This document shows positions 9,150-17,904 of a stretch of 64,000 nt of DNA, in pieces. Below the pieces are notes generated by a model, which had not been told where the DNA came from, ran no database searches, and was given only the letters and a program-made list of their open reading frames with translations. Each line of letters starts with the position of its first letter. Position 1 is the stretch's first letter. A program made the translations under genes and the position numbers. Source of the DNA: Robiginitalea sp. SC105 (GTDB lineage Bacteria > Bacteroidota > Bacteroidia > Flavobacteriales > Flavobacteriaceae); assembly GCF_014243345.1 (NCBI RefSeq), contig NZ_JACLZF010000001.1:1972682-2036681 (forward strand), given 5' to 3'.

Positions 9150-11360
9150 CTATACTTCCGCGAAGCGCCCGAGTAACTCACGAACGGCACCAATGCCGTC
9201 CAGGTAGTACCGGGCCTGGGTTTTCATCCGGCCCACCTTTACGGTGACGGCCTCCTTTGGCAATTCCTGGAACATGAATTCGTCCGTCCAGTCGTCACCA
9301 ATGGCAAAGATGAAATCGTATTGCTTGCGCGAAATCATCCGCATGGCCGCCCGGCCCTTATTGACATTGCTGCTTTTGATTTCCACGACCTTGTTCCCGT
9401 TCATTACGCTCAGGTCGTCGTTTGCAATCAGGGAGGTGAGCACCGTGTTGAGTTCCATGGTCCGTTTCTGCCCAAAATCCGGGTCCGTGTTGCGGTAGTG
9501 CCAGGCCAGGGAATAATTCTTGTCCTCGATAAAGGAGCCCGGTGTCCGGTCCACAAATGATTCCAGTACGGGACGGATTTTGGCCATCCAGTTGTTCTTG
9601 ACGTTTTCCAGCATGCTGAAGGGTTTGCCGTTTTCGCTGATCCAGACCCCGTGCTCCACGATCATCGCATAATCCTTATGCCGGAACCACCGGGTAAAGG
9701 TGTCCTTGTCCCTGCCACTGATCAGGAATACATCCGTGCGGCCCTGGGCCTGGAGTTTGTCCAGCAATTCCATCAGTGCGTCATCCGGGCTGGCGTCCTG
9801 GGGGTCGTTAGTAAACCCGGCCAGGGTGCCGTCGTAGTCCAGGAAGAGGATCCGGCTATTGGCCTCCCGGTACTTTTTCAGCAGGGTGTTGGTAAGGTCC
9901 ACAGAGAGCTTCCGGGCCACCAGGGAATAATCCTGCCTTTTCTGGACAAGCAGGGAATCCATGAAGTCGTTTGCCCATTTTTCGACATTGTAGCGCTCCA
10001 GGCGTTTTTGCATGGCGGCATTGCGCCGTTTTTGCTCTTCCTCCGGCATGTTGATGGCCTGGTAGAGGGAGTCTGCAATCTGTTCAAAATTGTTGGGGTT
10101 GATCAGCAGCGCCTCGTTCATCTCGTTGGCCGAACCGGCCATTTCGCTTAATATCAGGACCCCGGTCTGGTCCGTGCGGGTGGCGACGTATTCCTTGGCC
10201 ACCAGGTTCATCCCGTCCCGGATGGGGGTGAGCCAGGCGATGTCGCAGGTGGTATAGAGGTCGATCAGGCTGTCGAAGGGCAGGGAGCGGTAAAAGTACC
10301 AGATGGGTGTCCAGCTCACCGTGGAGAGCTCCCCGTTGATCCGCCCGACGAGTTCGTCGATTTCCTTTTTGAGCCGCTGGTACTGGGGCACCTTGGACCG
10401 GGAGGGAACCGCGAGGATGATCAGGCGGACCTTTTCCCGGTGTTCCGGGTATTTCTGGAGGAAATATTCAAACGCCTTGATCCGCCGGGCAATCCCCTTG
10501 GTGTAGTCCAGGCGGTCGATGGACAGGAAAAACTTGGCGTTCGGGGTGGAAGCCTTGTGGGTATTCAGCCGGTTCTGCAGGTCGGATATTTCGGAAGGGT
10601 CCATATCGCGATGCCGTTTTGCCGCTTCGTTGAATTTCTTATAGTCGATCCCCATGGGGAAGGAATCCACCTTGACCACCCGGTCTTCCAGGTGGATCTC
10701 ATTAAAGGAAACCTCCAGGCCGAGCAGCCGGCGCGCTGAACTGAGGAAATGGCGTTCGTAATCGTAGGTGTGGAACCCGATCAGGTCCGCTCCAAGGAGC
10801 CCGCGAAGTACTTCCCGCCTCCAGGGCATGGTGCGGAAAATTTCATAGGAAGGGAAGGGGATGTGCAGGAAAAAACCGATGGACAGCCCCGGGCGTTGCT
10901 CGCGCACCATCCGGGGGACCAGCATAAGCTGGTAGTCGTGCACCCAGATCACGTCGTCGTCCGAGGCAGCCTCCACGATGGCGTCGGCAAATTTCTGGTT
11001 CACCTGTTCATAGGTTTCCCAGTTGGACAGTTCGAATTCCGAATACTCCATGAAATAGTGGAACAGGGGCCAGATGGTCCGGTTGCTGAACCCGTAATAG
11101 AACCCGTCAATTTCTGCCTTTCCCAGGTCTACGCGCGAACAGCCGTGGTCCGCCAGCGCCCGGTCAATTTCCCCCTCCAGGGATTCCGGGATTTCCTCTG
11201 CGGTCAGGCCGCTCCATCCAATCCAGAGGCTCTCCCCGTCCCGGTGGACGGATTTCATCCCGGTGGCCAGACCGCCCACGCTGGGCGTCGCATTGAGTTT
11301 TCCGTTTTGGATTTGCAATTGAACCGGCAATCGGTTCGAAATGATGATAGTTTTGGGCAT
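9150..11360 (-). CDS. Bifunctional trehalose-6-phosphate synthase / trehalose-6-phosphate phosphatase
   Basis: 736 aa from the ATG at 11360 (MPKTIIISNRLPVQ). The GT20 domain covers about residues 1-465, with WVHDYQLMLVP, FFLHIPFPS, RLDYTKGI and RDGMNLVAKEY. It makes trehalose-6-phosphate from UDP-glucose and glucose-6-phosphate. A HAD phosphatase domain follows, with DYDGT near residue 507 and GDDWTDE near the end, and dephosphorylates the product to trehalose. An in-frame ATG at 11387 would add nine residues; the later start is preferred because family members begin a few residues before the IIISNRLP strand. The gene is divergent from a GH15 gene 100 bp away, which suggests a compatible-solute or carbon-storage module. 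Confidence 0.93.
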   Translation of the reverse strand: MPKTIIISNRLPVQLQIQNGKLNATPSVGGLATGMKSVHRDGESLWIGWSGLTAEEIPESLEGEIDRALADHGCSRVDLGKAEIDGFYYGFSNRTIWPLFHYFMEYSEFELSNWETYEQVNQKFADAIVEAASDDDVIWVHDYQLMLVPRMVREQRPGLSIGFFLHIPFPSYEIFRTMPWRREVLRGLLGADLIGFHTYDYERHFLSSARRLLGLEVSFNEIHLEDRVVKVDSFPMGIDYKKFNEAAKRHRDMDPSEISDLQNRLNTHKASTPNAKFFLSIDRLDYTKGIARRIKAFEYFLQKYPEHREKVRLIILAVPSRSKVPQYQRLKKEIDELVGRINGELSTVSWTPIWYFYRSLPFDSLIDLYTTCDIAWLTPIRDGMNLVAKEYVATRTDQTGVLILSEMAGSANEMNEALLINPNNFEQIADSLYQAINMPEEEQKRRNAAMQKRLERYNVEKWANDFMDSLLVQKRQDYSLVARKLSVDLTNTLLKKYREANSRILFLDYDGTLAGFTNDPQDASPDDALMELLDKLQAQGRTDVFLISGRDKDTFTRWFRHKDYAMIVEHGVWISENGKPFSMLENVKNNWMAKIRPVLESFVDRTPGSFIEDKNYSLAWHYRNTDPDFGQKRTMELNTVLTSLIANDDLSVMNGNKVVEIKSSNVNKGRAAMRMISRKQYDFIFAIGDDWTDEFMFQELPKEAVTVKVGRMKTQARYYLDGIGAVRELLGRFAEV

Positions 11361-11460
11361 ATGCCGGGTTTTTAACCGTTTTTGCATTCATTTTGCCTAA
11401 ATTTCGTCAAATTGCAGCGCCTAGCCAATAAATTGAGGACTTTTAAAGATTCCGCAACCC

Positions 11461-13263
11461 ATGGATAACCTGGATTATGGTATTATCGGAAATTGCCGTT
11501 CGGCGGCACTGATTTCCAAAACGGCTTCCCTGGACTGGTGCTGCCTGCCTGAATTTGATTCCTCTTCTGTTTTTGCCCGTATCCTGGACGAAAAAAAAGG
11601 CGGGTACTTTGCCATTGAGGCAGATCCCTCCTATACGATCAGCCAGCGGTACAAAAAGGATACAGCCCTGCTGATCACCCGCTTTTCGGACGGGGAAAAC
11701 ATCTTTGAAGTGCGGGATTTCATGCCCCGCTACCACAAGGAGAACGGCAACTACCACGCCCCGCCCGAGATTGTCCGCTATATCCGGCATATAAAAGGGC
11801 GTCCGGTGTTCCGGGTTGCGTACGACCCCAAACTGGAGTATGCCCTGGGCCTTACGGAGACCTTCGTGAAAAAGAGCTTTATCGCCAGCGTGAACCACGG
11901 GGAGAAGTACGATACGGTATTCCTCTACACCTCCTTCAACAAGAATGCCGTGGTGGAAGGCCGCCCGCTGGAATTGAAAAAGGACGGCTTTTTCCTGCTC
12001 TCCTACAACGAAAAACTGGTGCGGCCAACCACCAAGCGGATGTACCTGGAACAGGAGCGGACCAAGGTTTACTGGCTCAACTGGAGCAACCAGACCCCAT
12101 TGTACAAGGCCTATAACGACCAGATCCAGCGGTCCGCGGTAACCCTGAAGCTGCTCAGCTACGAGCGGTCCGGTGCCATCCTGGCAGCGGCGACCACCTC
12201 CCTGCCGGAAACCATCGGGGAGACCCGGAACTGGGACTACCGCTTTTGCTGGATCCGCGATGCCTCCATGGTGGTAAAGGTCGTTTCCGAGCTTGGGCAC
12301 AAGAACGTCGCCAGGCGTTACCTGCGGTTTATCGTGGACCTGATCCCGGACAAGGACGAGAAGCTGCAGATCATGTATGGCATCAACAAGGAGAAACGGT
12401 TGACCGAAATCACCCTGGACCACCTGGACGGCTACCAGGGCTCCCGGCCCGTCCGAGTTGGGAATGCAGCCTATAAACAGCGGCAGAACGATATTTACGG
12501 GATCCTGATGGATGTGATCTACGCCCAGCTGGTGCGTTTTAAGAACGACATTGAAAACGGGGAGGAGCTGTGGACCCTGACCAAGGGCATTGTGTGGATC
12601 GTCCAGAAACACTGGCGGGAACCCGACAAGGGCATTTGGGAATTCCGCACGGAGGACCGGCATTTCACCTTTTCCAAGGTGCTGTGCTGGGTGGCCATTG
12701 ACCGGGCGATCAAGATAGCGCGCATCTTCAGGAAACAGCGGAAGATCGAACGCTGGACGGCCCTGGAACAGGAAATCAAGCACGATATACACGCGCATGC
12801 CTGGAATGAGGACATGCAGGCGTTCACCCAGTCCTACGGGTCGCCGCACATGGATGCCTCCGTCCTGCTGATGGAGAGCTACGGGTTTATCCACGCCCGG
12901 GACCCGAAGTTTGTCAGCACGGTGCGGGCCGTCGAAAAACACCTGAGCAATGACGGGTTGCTGTACCGCTACCGGAACGAGGACGACTTTGGCCTGCCGT
13001 CTTCCTCCTTTACCATCTGCACGTTCTGGTTTATCAACAGCCTGTTCAAAATAGGGGAGGAGGACCGGGCCAGGGAACTCTTCGACCGGCTGCTCTCCTA
13101 CAGCAACCACCTGGGCCTGTTTAGCGAAGACATCGACTTTAAAAGCAAGCGGCTCCTGGGGAACTTCCCCCAGGCCTATTCCCACCTGGCGCTGATCGAA
13201 TGCGCCATCAACTTTTCACAAAAGGACTCCGTGGAAAAGGTCCTGGAATCCATGCAGCGCTAG
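11461..13263 (+). CDS. Glycoside hydrolase family 15 protein (glucoamylase/trehalase-like)
   Basis: 600 aa, cytosolic (no signal peptide). The N-terminal beta-sandwich begins YGIIGNCRSAALISKTASLDWCCLP, typical of bacterial GH15. The (alpha/alpha)6 barrel carries the family signature NWDYRFCWIRDA around residue 257. GH15 enzymes invert glucosidic bonds of maltodextrins or, in some actinobacterial and archaeal members, of trehalose. Divergence from the trehalose synthase gene makes trehalose hydrolysis or turnover a reasonable inference, but sequence alone does not separate the two specificities. The stop codon overlaps that of the convergent decarboxylase gene in a shared CTAG (13260-13263). 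Confidence 0.88.
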   Translation: MDNLDYGIIGNCRSAALISKTASLDWCCLPEFDSSSVFARILDEKKGGYFAIEADPSYTISQRYKKDTALLITRFSDGENIFEVRDFMPRYHKENGNYHAPPEIVRYIRHIKGRPVFRVAYDPKLEYALGLTETFVKKSFIASVNHGEKYDTVFLYTSFNKNAVVEGRPLELKKDGFFLLSYNEKLVRPTTKRMYLEQERTKVYWLNWSNQTPLYKAYNDQIQRSAVTLKLLSYERSGAILAAATTSLPETIGETRNWDYRFCWIRDASMVVKVVSELGHKNVARRYLRFIVDLIPDKDEKLQIMYGINKEKRLTEITLDHLDGYQGSRPVRVGNAAYKQRQNDIYGILMDVIYAQLVRFKNDIENGEELWTLTKGIVWIVQKHWREPDKGIWEFRTEDRHFTFSKVLCWVAIDRAIKIARIFRKQRKIERWTALEQEIKHDIHAHAWNEDMQAFTQSYGSPHMDASVLLMESYGFIHARDPKFVSTVRAVEKHLSNDGLLYRYRNEDDFGLPSSSFTICTFWFINSLFKIGEEDRARELFDRLLSYSNHLGLFSEDIDFKSKRLLGNFPQAYSHLALIECAINFSQKDSVEKVLESMQR

Positions 13264-14681
13264 CCGGCTCCATAAGACTCAAGCAACTCCAGCAGCTCCG
13301 ACAGGTGCGCCCTGGTCGTAAACGGGTTCATCAGGCTGGTGCGCAGGTAGGTCAGCCCGTCCAGGCGCGTCTGAACGATATAAAATTTCCCGTCCTCCAG
13401 CAGCCGCCGGCGGATGCGTTCATTCAGCGCGTTGCAGGCTTCCCTTTCGGCACCCGTGGGTGTCCGACGGAAGCAAACGATGTTGGACTGCGGGGTAAGG
13501 GCGAGTTCCCATCCCGGACGCTCCCGGAGCATCCCTGCAAACTCGCGGGCCAGATCGTATTGCCGGTCCAGGTAGGCCGGGAATATGGACTCCCCGTACT
13601 GGTTGATGACCGCGTGCCAGCAAAAGACACTGGTCAGCTTGGTGCATTCAAAGGTCCGCTTGGCCAGGTTGTACCAGTCCTCCTCCCGGCTCTCGGTTAG
13701 CAGGTAATCCGCCTGCTGGCTGAAGGTGGTGTAGGACACGCCCCCATCCCGGAAAAGCAGTGCCGTCGTCAGTACCGGAAGCCCCATCATCTTATGGCCG
13801 TCGATGACCAGGGAATCGGCCCGGTGGATGCCCCGCATCAGCCCGCCGTATTTGTCGGAAAGGATGGCAGGCCCCCCGTGTGCCCCGTCGACGTGCAGCC
13901 ACAGGTTCAGGGGTTCACAGAAATCGGCCAGTTCGTCCAGGGGATCATAGCTGCCGGTTGCCGTGGACGGGGCACTTCCCACCAGGGCGATGGGTTCCAG
14001 CCCGTCGGCCAGGGCCTTTTCGTAAATCCGGGGAAGTTCGCCGGCCAGCATGGAGTTGTCCGGGCCTACCGGCACTTTGAGGACCCCGGCATCGCCCAGC
14101 CCCATGATACGGGCGGCCCGGTCCACGCAATAATGGGCAGCTTCCCCGACCAGAATAGCCTGTTTCCCGGAGTATCCCTCATTCCAGACATCGGTGCGGC
14201 CCCGGGCACGTCGGGCGGCCAGCAGGGCGGTGAGGTTGGCCAGTGTCCCCCCGGAGGTCAGGAACCCCCGGGCTTCCGCCCCGAAACCGGCACGCCTGCA
14301 GAGCCAGTCGGTCAGCTGGCGTTCCATGGCGGTCGGCGCCATCCCCATTTCGTATATGGCCATCCCATTGTTGAGGAGTTCCCCCAGGAGGGCGGCCAGG
14401 GAGGCCAGCGGCAGGGGAGGGGCCACCTGGTGCCCCATGCATCGGGGATGGTGGACGTGGGTGGTATGCCGCAGCACGGCGGTTGTCCACGCCCCAAAAT
14501 CGGCCGTATCGGGAAAATTTGTCCAGAAGGTCAATTCGTCCGCCGGTTCCCGGTAATCCAGGACATTGCCACGTCCCTGCTGCACCGATTGCAGGTGGTT
14601 TGCCAGCGTATCGATCAGCCCTTTACCCAGCTGCCTGAAAGCCTCGGGGTCGTAGGCCTTTTCCAAAAGCGATTGTGCCAT
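13260..14681 (-). CDS. Group II PLP-dependent amino acid decarboxylase
   Basis: 473 aa. The fold-type I, group II signatures are present: TSGGT 142-146, HVDGAHGG with Asp265, and IDGHK with Lys297, the residue expected to form the aldimine with PLP. HPRCMGHQ near residue 80 is the usual substrate-side motif. Relatives include aromatic-L-amino-acid, glutamate and L-2,4-diaminobutyrate decarboxylases. The overall pattern fits the diaminobutyrate/tyrosine-type branch, but the substrate is unassigned. The product would be an amine and CO2 in the cytosol. The gene is monocistronic by layout: it converges on the GH15 gene and a terminator lies upstream of its promoter. Confidence 0.85.
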   Translation of the reverse strand: MAQSLLEKAYDPEAFRQLGKGLIDTLANHLQSVQQGRGNVLDYREPADELTFWTNFPDTADFGAWTTAVLRHTTHVHHPRCMGHQVAPPLPLASLAALLGELLNNGMAIYEMGMAPTAMERQLTDWLCRRAGFGAEARGFLTSGGTLANLTALLAARRARGRTDVWNEGYSGKQAILVGEAAHYCVDRAARIMGLGDAGVLKVPVGPDNSMLAGELPRIYEKALADGLEPIALVGSAPSTATGSYDPLDELADFCEPLNLWLHVDGAHGGPAILSDKYGGLMRGIHRADSLVIDGHKMMGLPVLTTALLFRDGGVSYTTFSQQADYLLTESREEDWYNLAKRTFECTKLTSVFCWHAVINQYGESIFPAYLDRQYDLAREFAGMLRERPGWELALTPQSNIVCFRRTPTGAEREACNALNERIRRRLLEDGKFYIVQTRLDGLTYLRTSLMNPFTTRAHLSELLELLESYGAG

Positions 14682-14685
14682 GGCC

Positions 14686-14716
14686 TAAATGTAGTCCGGA
14701 GCGTCGAGTTGTCAAA
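14686..14716 (-). promoter_or_regulatory. Candidate promoter of the PLP decarboxylase gene
   Basis: On the minus strand TTTG (14713-14716), 19 nt, then TACATTTA (14686-14693), one mismatch from TAnnTTTG. The element ends 5 nt before the ATG, so the transcript would be nearly leaderless. Confidence 0.5.
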
Positions 14717-14740
14717 GCCAAATCGGCCGGCCGCAACTAA

Positions 14741-14768
14741 AAACCGCCTCCCTTGCGGAAGGCGGTTT
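14741..14768 (-). terminator. Intrinsic terminator after the acyl-CoA dehydrogenase gene
   Basis: A 9-bp stem (AAACCGCCT, 14741-14749; its complement at 14760-14768) with a 10-nt loop. On the minus strand the stem runs into TTTTTAG. It lies 30 bp past the stop at 14798 and closes the beta-oxidation operon. Confidence 0.8.
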
Positions 14769-14797
14769 CACTTCTGTCGCCAAAAGTGCTACTTGAA

Positions 14798-16609
14798 TTA
14801 GTCAAAGGTATACCCGTTTTCTTCCGTCACCTTGTCCGCGATGAGTTCGCGCAGGGCGGCAACGTTGGGTTGGTTTGCGTATTTGGTAAAGCGCTTGAGG
14901 CCCATGAGCATCATACGCTGCTCATCCCCCTCCGTGAAGGAAACGATGGCCTCCTTGCCCTTGCGGATCACGATGTCCACGGCATCATACAGGTTGAGCC
15001 GCGCCATCGCGATCTGGGCGGCCTGCGCTTCTTCCCCGGTGCGTTTCGCATTTTTCTCGGCCCTCAGGACTGCCGATTCGGCCATGTAGACCTGGATCAG
15101 GATATCTGCCGCCGCCAGCAGTACCTGCTGGTGTTCTTCGAGTTCCGTCCCAAAGGTTTGCACGGCTTTTCCGGCAATCATCAGGAAGACTTTCTTCAGG
15201 CGGGCGATCAGGTCCTTCTCCTCTGCAAACAATTCGCTGTAATCCGGGGTTTCGAAAGAGGGGATGCCCAGCAATTCCTCCCCCACTGCCGTGGCGGGCC
15301 CGAGCAGGTCCACATGACCCTTCATCGCTTTTTTGACGAGCATGCCCACCGAGAGCATCCGGTTGATTTCGTTGGTGCCTTCGTAGATACGGGCAATCCG
15401 TGCATCCCGCCAGGCCTTCTCCATGGGTGCGTCGGCGCTGAAGCCCATCCCCCCGAAGATCTGAATCCCTTCGTCCGTGGTTTCCTGTACGTCTTCGGAG
15501 ACCGCCACCTTGAGGATGGAGCACTCAATGGCGTATTCCTCCACGCCCTTGAGTTCGGCTTCCCCGTGCGGGTTGCCGGCGGCAACCCGCATGGCGATGC
15601 GGTCTTCGATATTTCTGGCAGCCCGGTAACAGGCAGCCTCCCCCACATAGGCATTGGTGGCCATGGTGGCAATTTTCGATTTGATGGCCCCGAATTCGAT
15701 GATGGAGGTCTGGAACTGCTTGCGCTCCTTGGCGTAACGGACCGCTTCGTCCGTGACCCGCCGCTGGGCTTCCAGGCAGGCGGCGGCCAGCTTGATCCGG
15801 CCCACGTTCAGGGCATTCATGGCAATCTTGAACCCGTTGCCCCGTTCCGAGAGCATATTCTCCACGGGCACTTTGGTGTCGTTGAAGAATACCTGGCGGG
15901 TGGAGGAGGAGTGGATGCCGAGCTTCTTCTCTTCATCCCCCAGGGAGATCCCGTTCTCCGGGTCGTTCTCCACGATGAAGCCGGTGATGTATTTGTCGTC
16001 TTCAATACGGGCAAAGACGATGAACAGGTTGCAGAACCCCGCGTTGGAGATCCACATTTTCTGTCCGCTGATAAGGTAGTATTTACCATCTTCGGAAAGG
16101 ACGGCCTTGGTTTTGCCCGAATTGGCATCTGATCCGGCCCCGGGCTCCGTGAGGCAATAGGCCCCGAACCATTCCCCGCTAGCCAGCCTGGGCACGTATT
16201 TCTTTTTCTGTTCCTCGGTTCCGTACAGGGTGATGGGCAGCGTCCCGATACCGGTATGTGCGCCAAAGGCGGTGCTGAAGGACCCGGTGGCCCCAGATAT
16301 GTAATCGCAGACCAGCATTGTATCCACAAACCCCAGGCCCATGCCGCCGTAAGCCTCGGGGACGGCAATGCTCAGGAATCCGAGTTCCCCGGCTTTTTCC
16401 ATGCACTGCCGGGTGTATTCGTAGTCTTTCTTTTCGAAGCGCTCCCAGTGCGCCCAGAGTTCGCGGTCCACGAATTCAACGGTGCTTTCACGCATCATCC
16501 GCTGTTCTTCCGTTAGGTCTTCCAGGGTGAAGATGTCTTCGCACCGGGTTTCCTTTACCAGGAACTGGCCGCCGCGCAGGATTTCTTTTTCTTGGGTCTG
16601 AGTACTCAT
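14798..16609 (-). CDS. Acyl-CoA dehydrogenase (about 600-aa FadE/VLCAD-like type)
   Basis: 603 aa starting at the ATG at 16609 (MSTQTQEKEIL); the open frame extends further upstream but runs back into the thiolase gene, so that part is spurious. Conserved ACAD features are CLTEPGAGSDANSG and KMWISNAGF (FAD/substrate region), an ERKQFQ helix, FGGMGF, and IYEGTNEINR, whose Glu is the expected catalytic base. A ~200-residue helical C-terminal extension matches the longer two-part members. It catalyses the first oxidation of beta-oxidation, passing electrons to ETF. It is last in the operon, 19 bp after the thiolase gene. Confidence 0.93.
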   Translation of the reverse strand: MSTQTQEKEILRGGQFLVKETRCEDIFTLEDLTEEQRMMRESTVEFVDRELWAHWERFEKKDYEYTRQCMEKAGELGFLSIAVPEAYGGMGLGFVDTMLVCDYISGATGSFSTAFGAHTGIGTLPITLYGTEEQKKKYVPRLASGEWFGAYCLTEPGAGSDANSGKTKAVLSEDGKYYLISGQKMWISNAGFCNLFIVFARIEDDKYITGFIVENDPENGISLGDEEKKLGIHSSSTRQVFFNDTKVPVENMLSERGNGFKIAMNALNVGRIKLAAACLEAQRRVTDEAVRYAKERKQFQTSIIEFGAIKSKIATMATNAYVGEAACYRAARNIEDRIAMRVAAGNPHGEAELKGVEEYAIECSILKVAVSEDVQETTDEGIQIFGGMGFSADAPMEKAWRDARIARIYEGTNEINRMLSVGMLVKKAMKGHVDLLGPATAVGEELLGIPSFETPDYSELFAEEKDLIARLKKVFLMIAGKAVQTFGTELEEHQQVLLAAADILIQVYMAESAVLRAEKNAKRTGEEAQAAQIAMARLNLYDAVDIVIRKGKEAIVSFTEGDEQRMMLMGLKRFTKYANQPNVAALRELIADKVTEENGYTFD

Positions 16610-16628
16610 GTTCGTTTGTTTTTTAGAT

Positions 16629-17819
16629 TCAGGATAGGAATTCAAAGACGCCTGCTGCTCCCTGGCCGGTACCCACGCACATGGTGACCATGCCGTGCTT
16701 GCCCTGCAGGTTGCGGAGTCGCATTTCATCAAATAACTGTACAGAGAGCTTGGCGCCCGTGCAGCCCAGGGGATGGCCCAGGGCGATGGCCCCGCCGTTG
16801 ACATTGACGCGTTCCGGGTCCAGGCCCAGCTCGCGGATCACAGCCAGGGACTGGGACGCAAAGGCCTCATTGAGTTCAATAAGCTCCAGCTGGTCCTGTG
16901 CAACCCCCGCCAGTTTCAATGCCTTCGGGATTGCCTTGACCGGGCCGATCCCCATGATGCGGGGTTCCACGCCCACAGCGGCATAGTTCACCAGACGGGC
17001 AATAGGTTCCAGGCCGAGTTCCTTGACCATCCCTTCGCTCATGACCAGGGTAAAGGCAGCCCCGTCGCTCATCTGGGACGAGTTGCCCGCAGTAACACTG
17101 CCCCCTTCTGCAAATACGGGGCGCAGCCGGGCCAGGGCTTCTTTGGAGGTATCGGCCCGGGGCCCTTCGTCCTGGGACACCGAATAGTGGTCTGTGGTCT
17201 TTTTCCCGTCCTTGCCCACAAAGGTGTGTTCCACCTCTATGGGCACGATCTGGGATTCAAATCGTTTTTCCTTCTGTGCCTTGAGGGCTTTCTGGTGGGA
17301 CTGGTAGGCAAATTCGTCCTGGTCCTCCCGGGAGACCTTGTACTGTTTGGCCACCGCTTCGGCCGTAAGCCCCATACCCCAGTAATAATCCTCATGCCCG
17401 GCCTTGGCCAGCTTGTAATCCGGTACCGGTTTGTATCCCCCCATGGGGATATAACTCATGCTCTCTGCCCCGCCGGCCAGGATGCAATCGGCCATGCCGC
17501 TCTGTATCTTGGCCGTGGCAATGGCGATGGTCTCCAGCCCAGAGGCGCAATACCGGTTCACGGTAACCCCCGGGACGTCCTCGATCTTCAACCCCATCAG
17601 GGAGATCAGCCGGGCCATGTTGAGGCCCTGTTCGGCTTCGGGCATGGCATTGCCGACAATCACGTCGTCGATGCGTTGTTTGTCCAGGCCCGGAACCTGC
17701 TCCAGCAGGTAGGCGATGGTTTCGGCCGCCAGTTCGTCGGGCCGCTTAAAACGCAGGGTCCCCCTCGGGGCCTTGCCCACTGCCGTCCGGTACGCTTTTA
17801 CGATGTATGCTGTTTTCAT
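16629..17819 (-). CDS. Acetyl-CoA C-acyltransferase (3-ketoacyl-CoA thiolase)
   Basis: 396 aa, full length for a thiolase. The acylated nucleophile Cys91 lies in [12 protein letters not shown]. The C-terminal catalytic pair is in [11 protein letters not shown] (His) and [10 protein letters not shown] (Cys). It cleaves 3-ketoacyl-CoA to acetyl-CoA and a shortened acyl-CoA. Placement between the hydroxyacyl-CoA dehydrogenase/enoyl-CoA hydratase gene (85 bp upstream) and the acyl-CoA dehydrogenase gene (19 bp downstream) supports the degradative FadA role over biosynthetic acetoacetyl-CoA formation. Confidence 0.94.
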   Translation of the reverse strand: MKTAYIVKAYRTAVGKAPRGTLRFKRPDELAAETIAYLLEQVPGLDKQRIDDVIVGNAMPEAEQGLNMARLISLMGLKIEDVPGVTVNRYCASGLETIAIATAKIQSGMADCILAGGAESMSYIPMGGYKPVPDYKLAKAGHEDYYWGMGLTAEAVAKQYKVSREDQDEFAYQSHQKALKAQKEKRFESQIVPIEVEHTFVGKDGKKTTDHYSVSQDEGPRADTSKEALARLRPVFAEGGSVTAGNSSQMSDGAAFTLVMSEGMVKELGLEPIARLVNYAAVGVEPRIMGIGPVKAIPKALKLAGVAQDQLELIELNEAFASQSLAVIRELGLDPERVNVNGGAIALGHPLGCTGAKLSVQLFDEMRLRNLQGKHGMVTMCVGTGQGAAGVFEFLS

Positions 17820-17904
17820 GGTAGTATGCTACTTTTTGTCTTCTTTAGTTGTCTGTCCACCGGCTGCTTATCCTTTTCAGGAAAACGGGTGCAACCGGAC
17901 TGCA

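Noticed and set aside
11443-13185. A 580-codon open frame antisense to the GH15 gene
   Set aside because: High GC leaves long antisense frames; this one has no domain and shadows a gene with clear family motifs. The same applies to long frames opposite purL (23785-25734), the ABC exporter (31542-33200) and carB (45281-46723).
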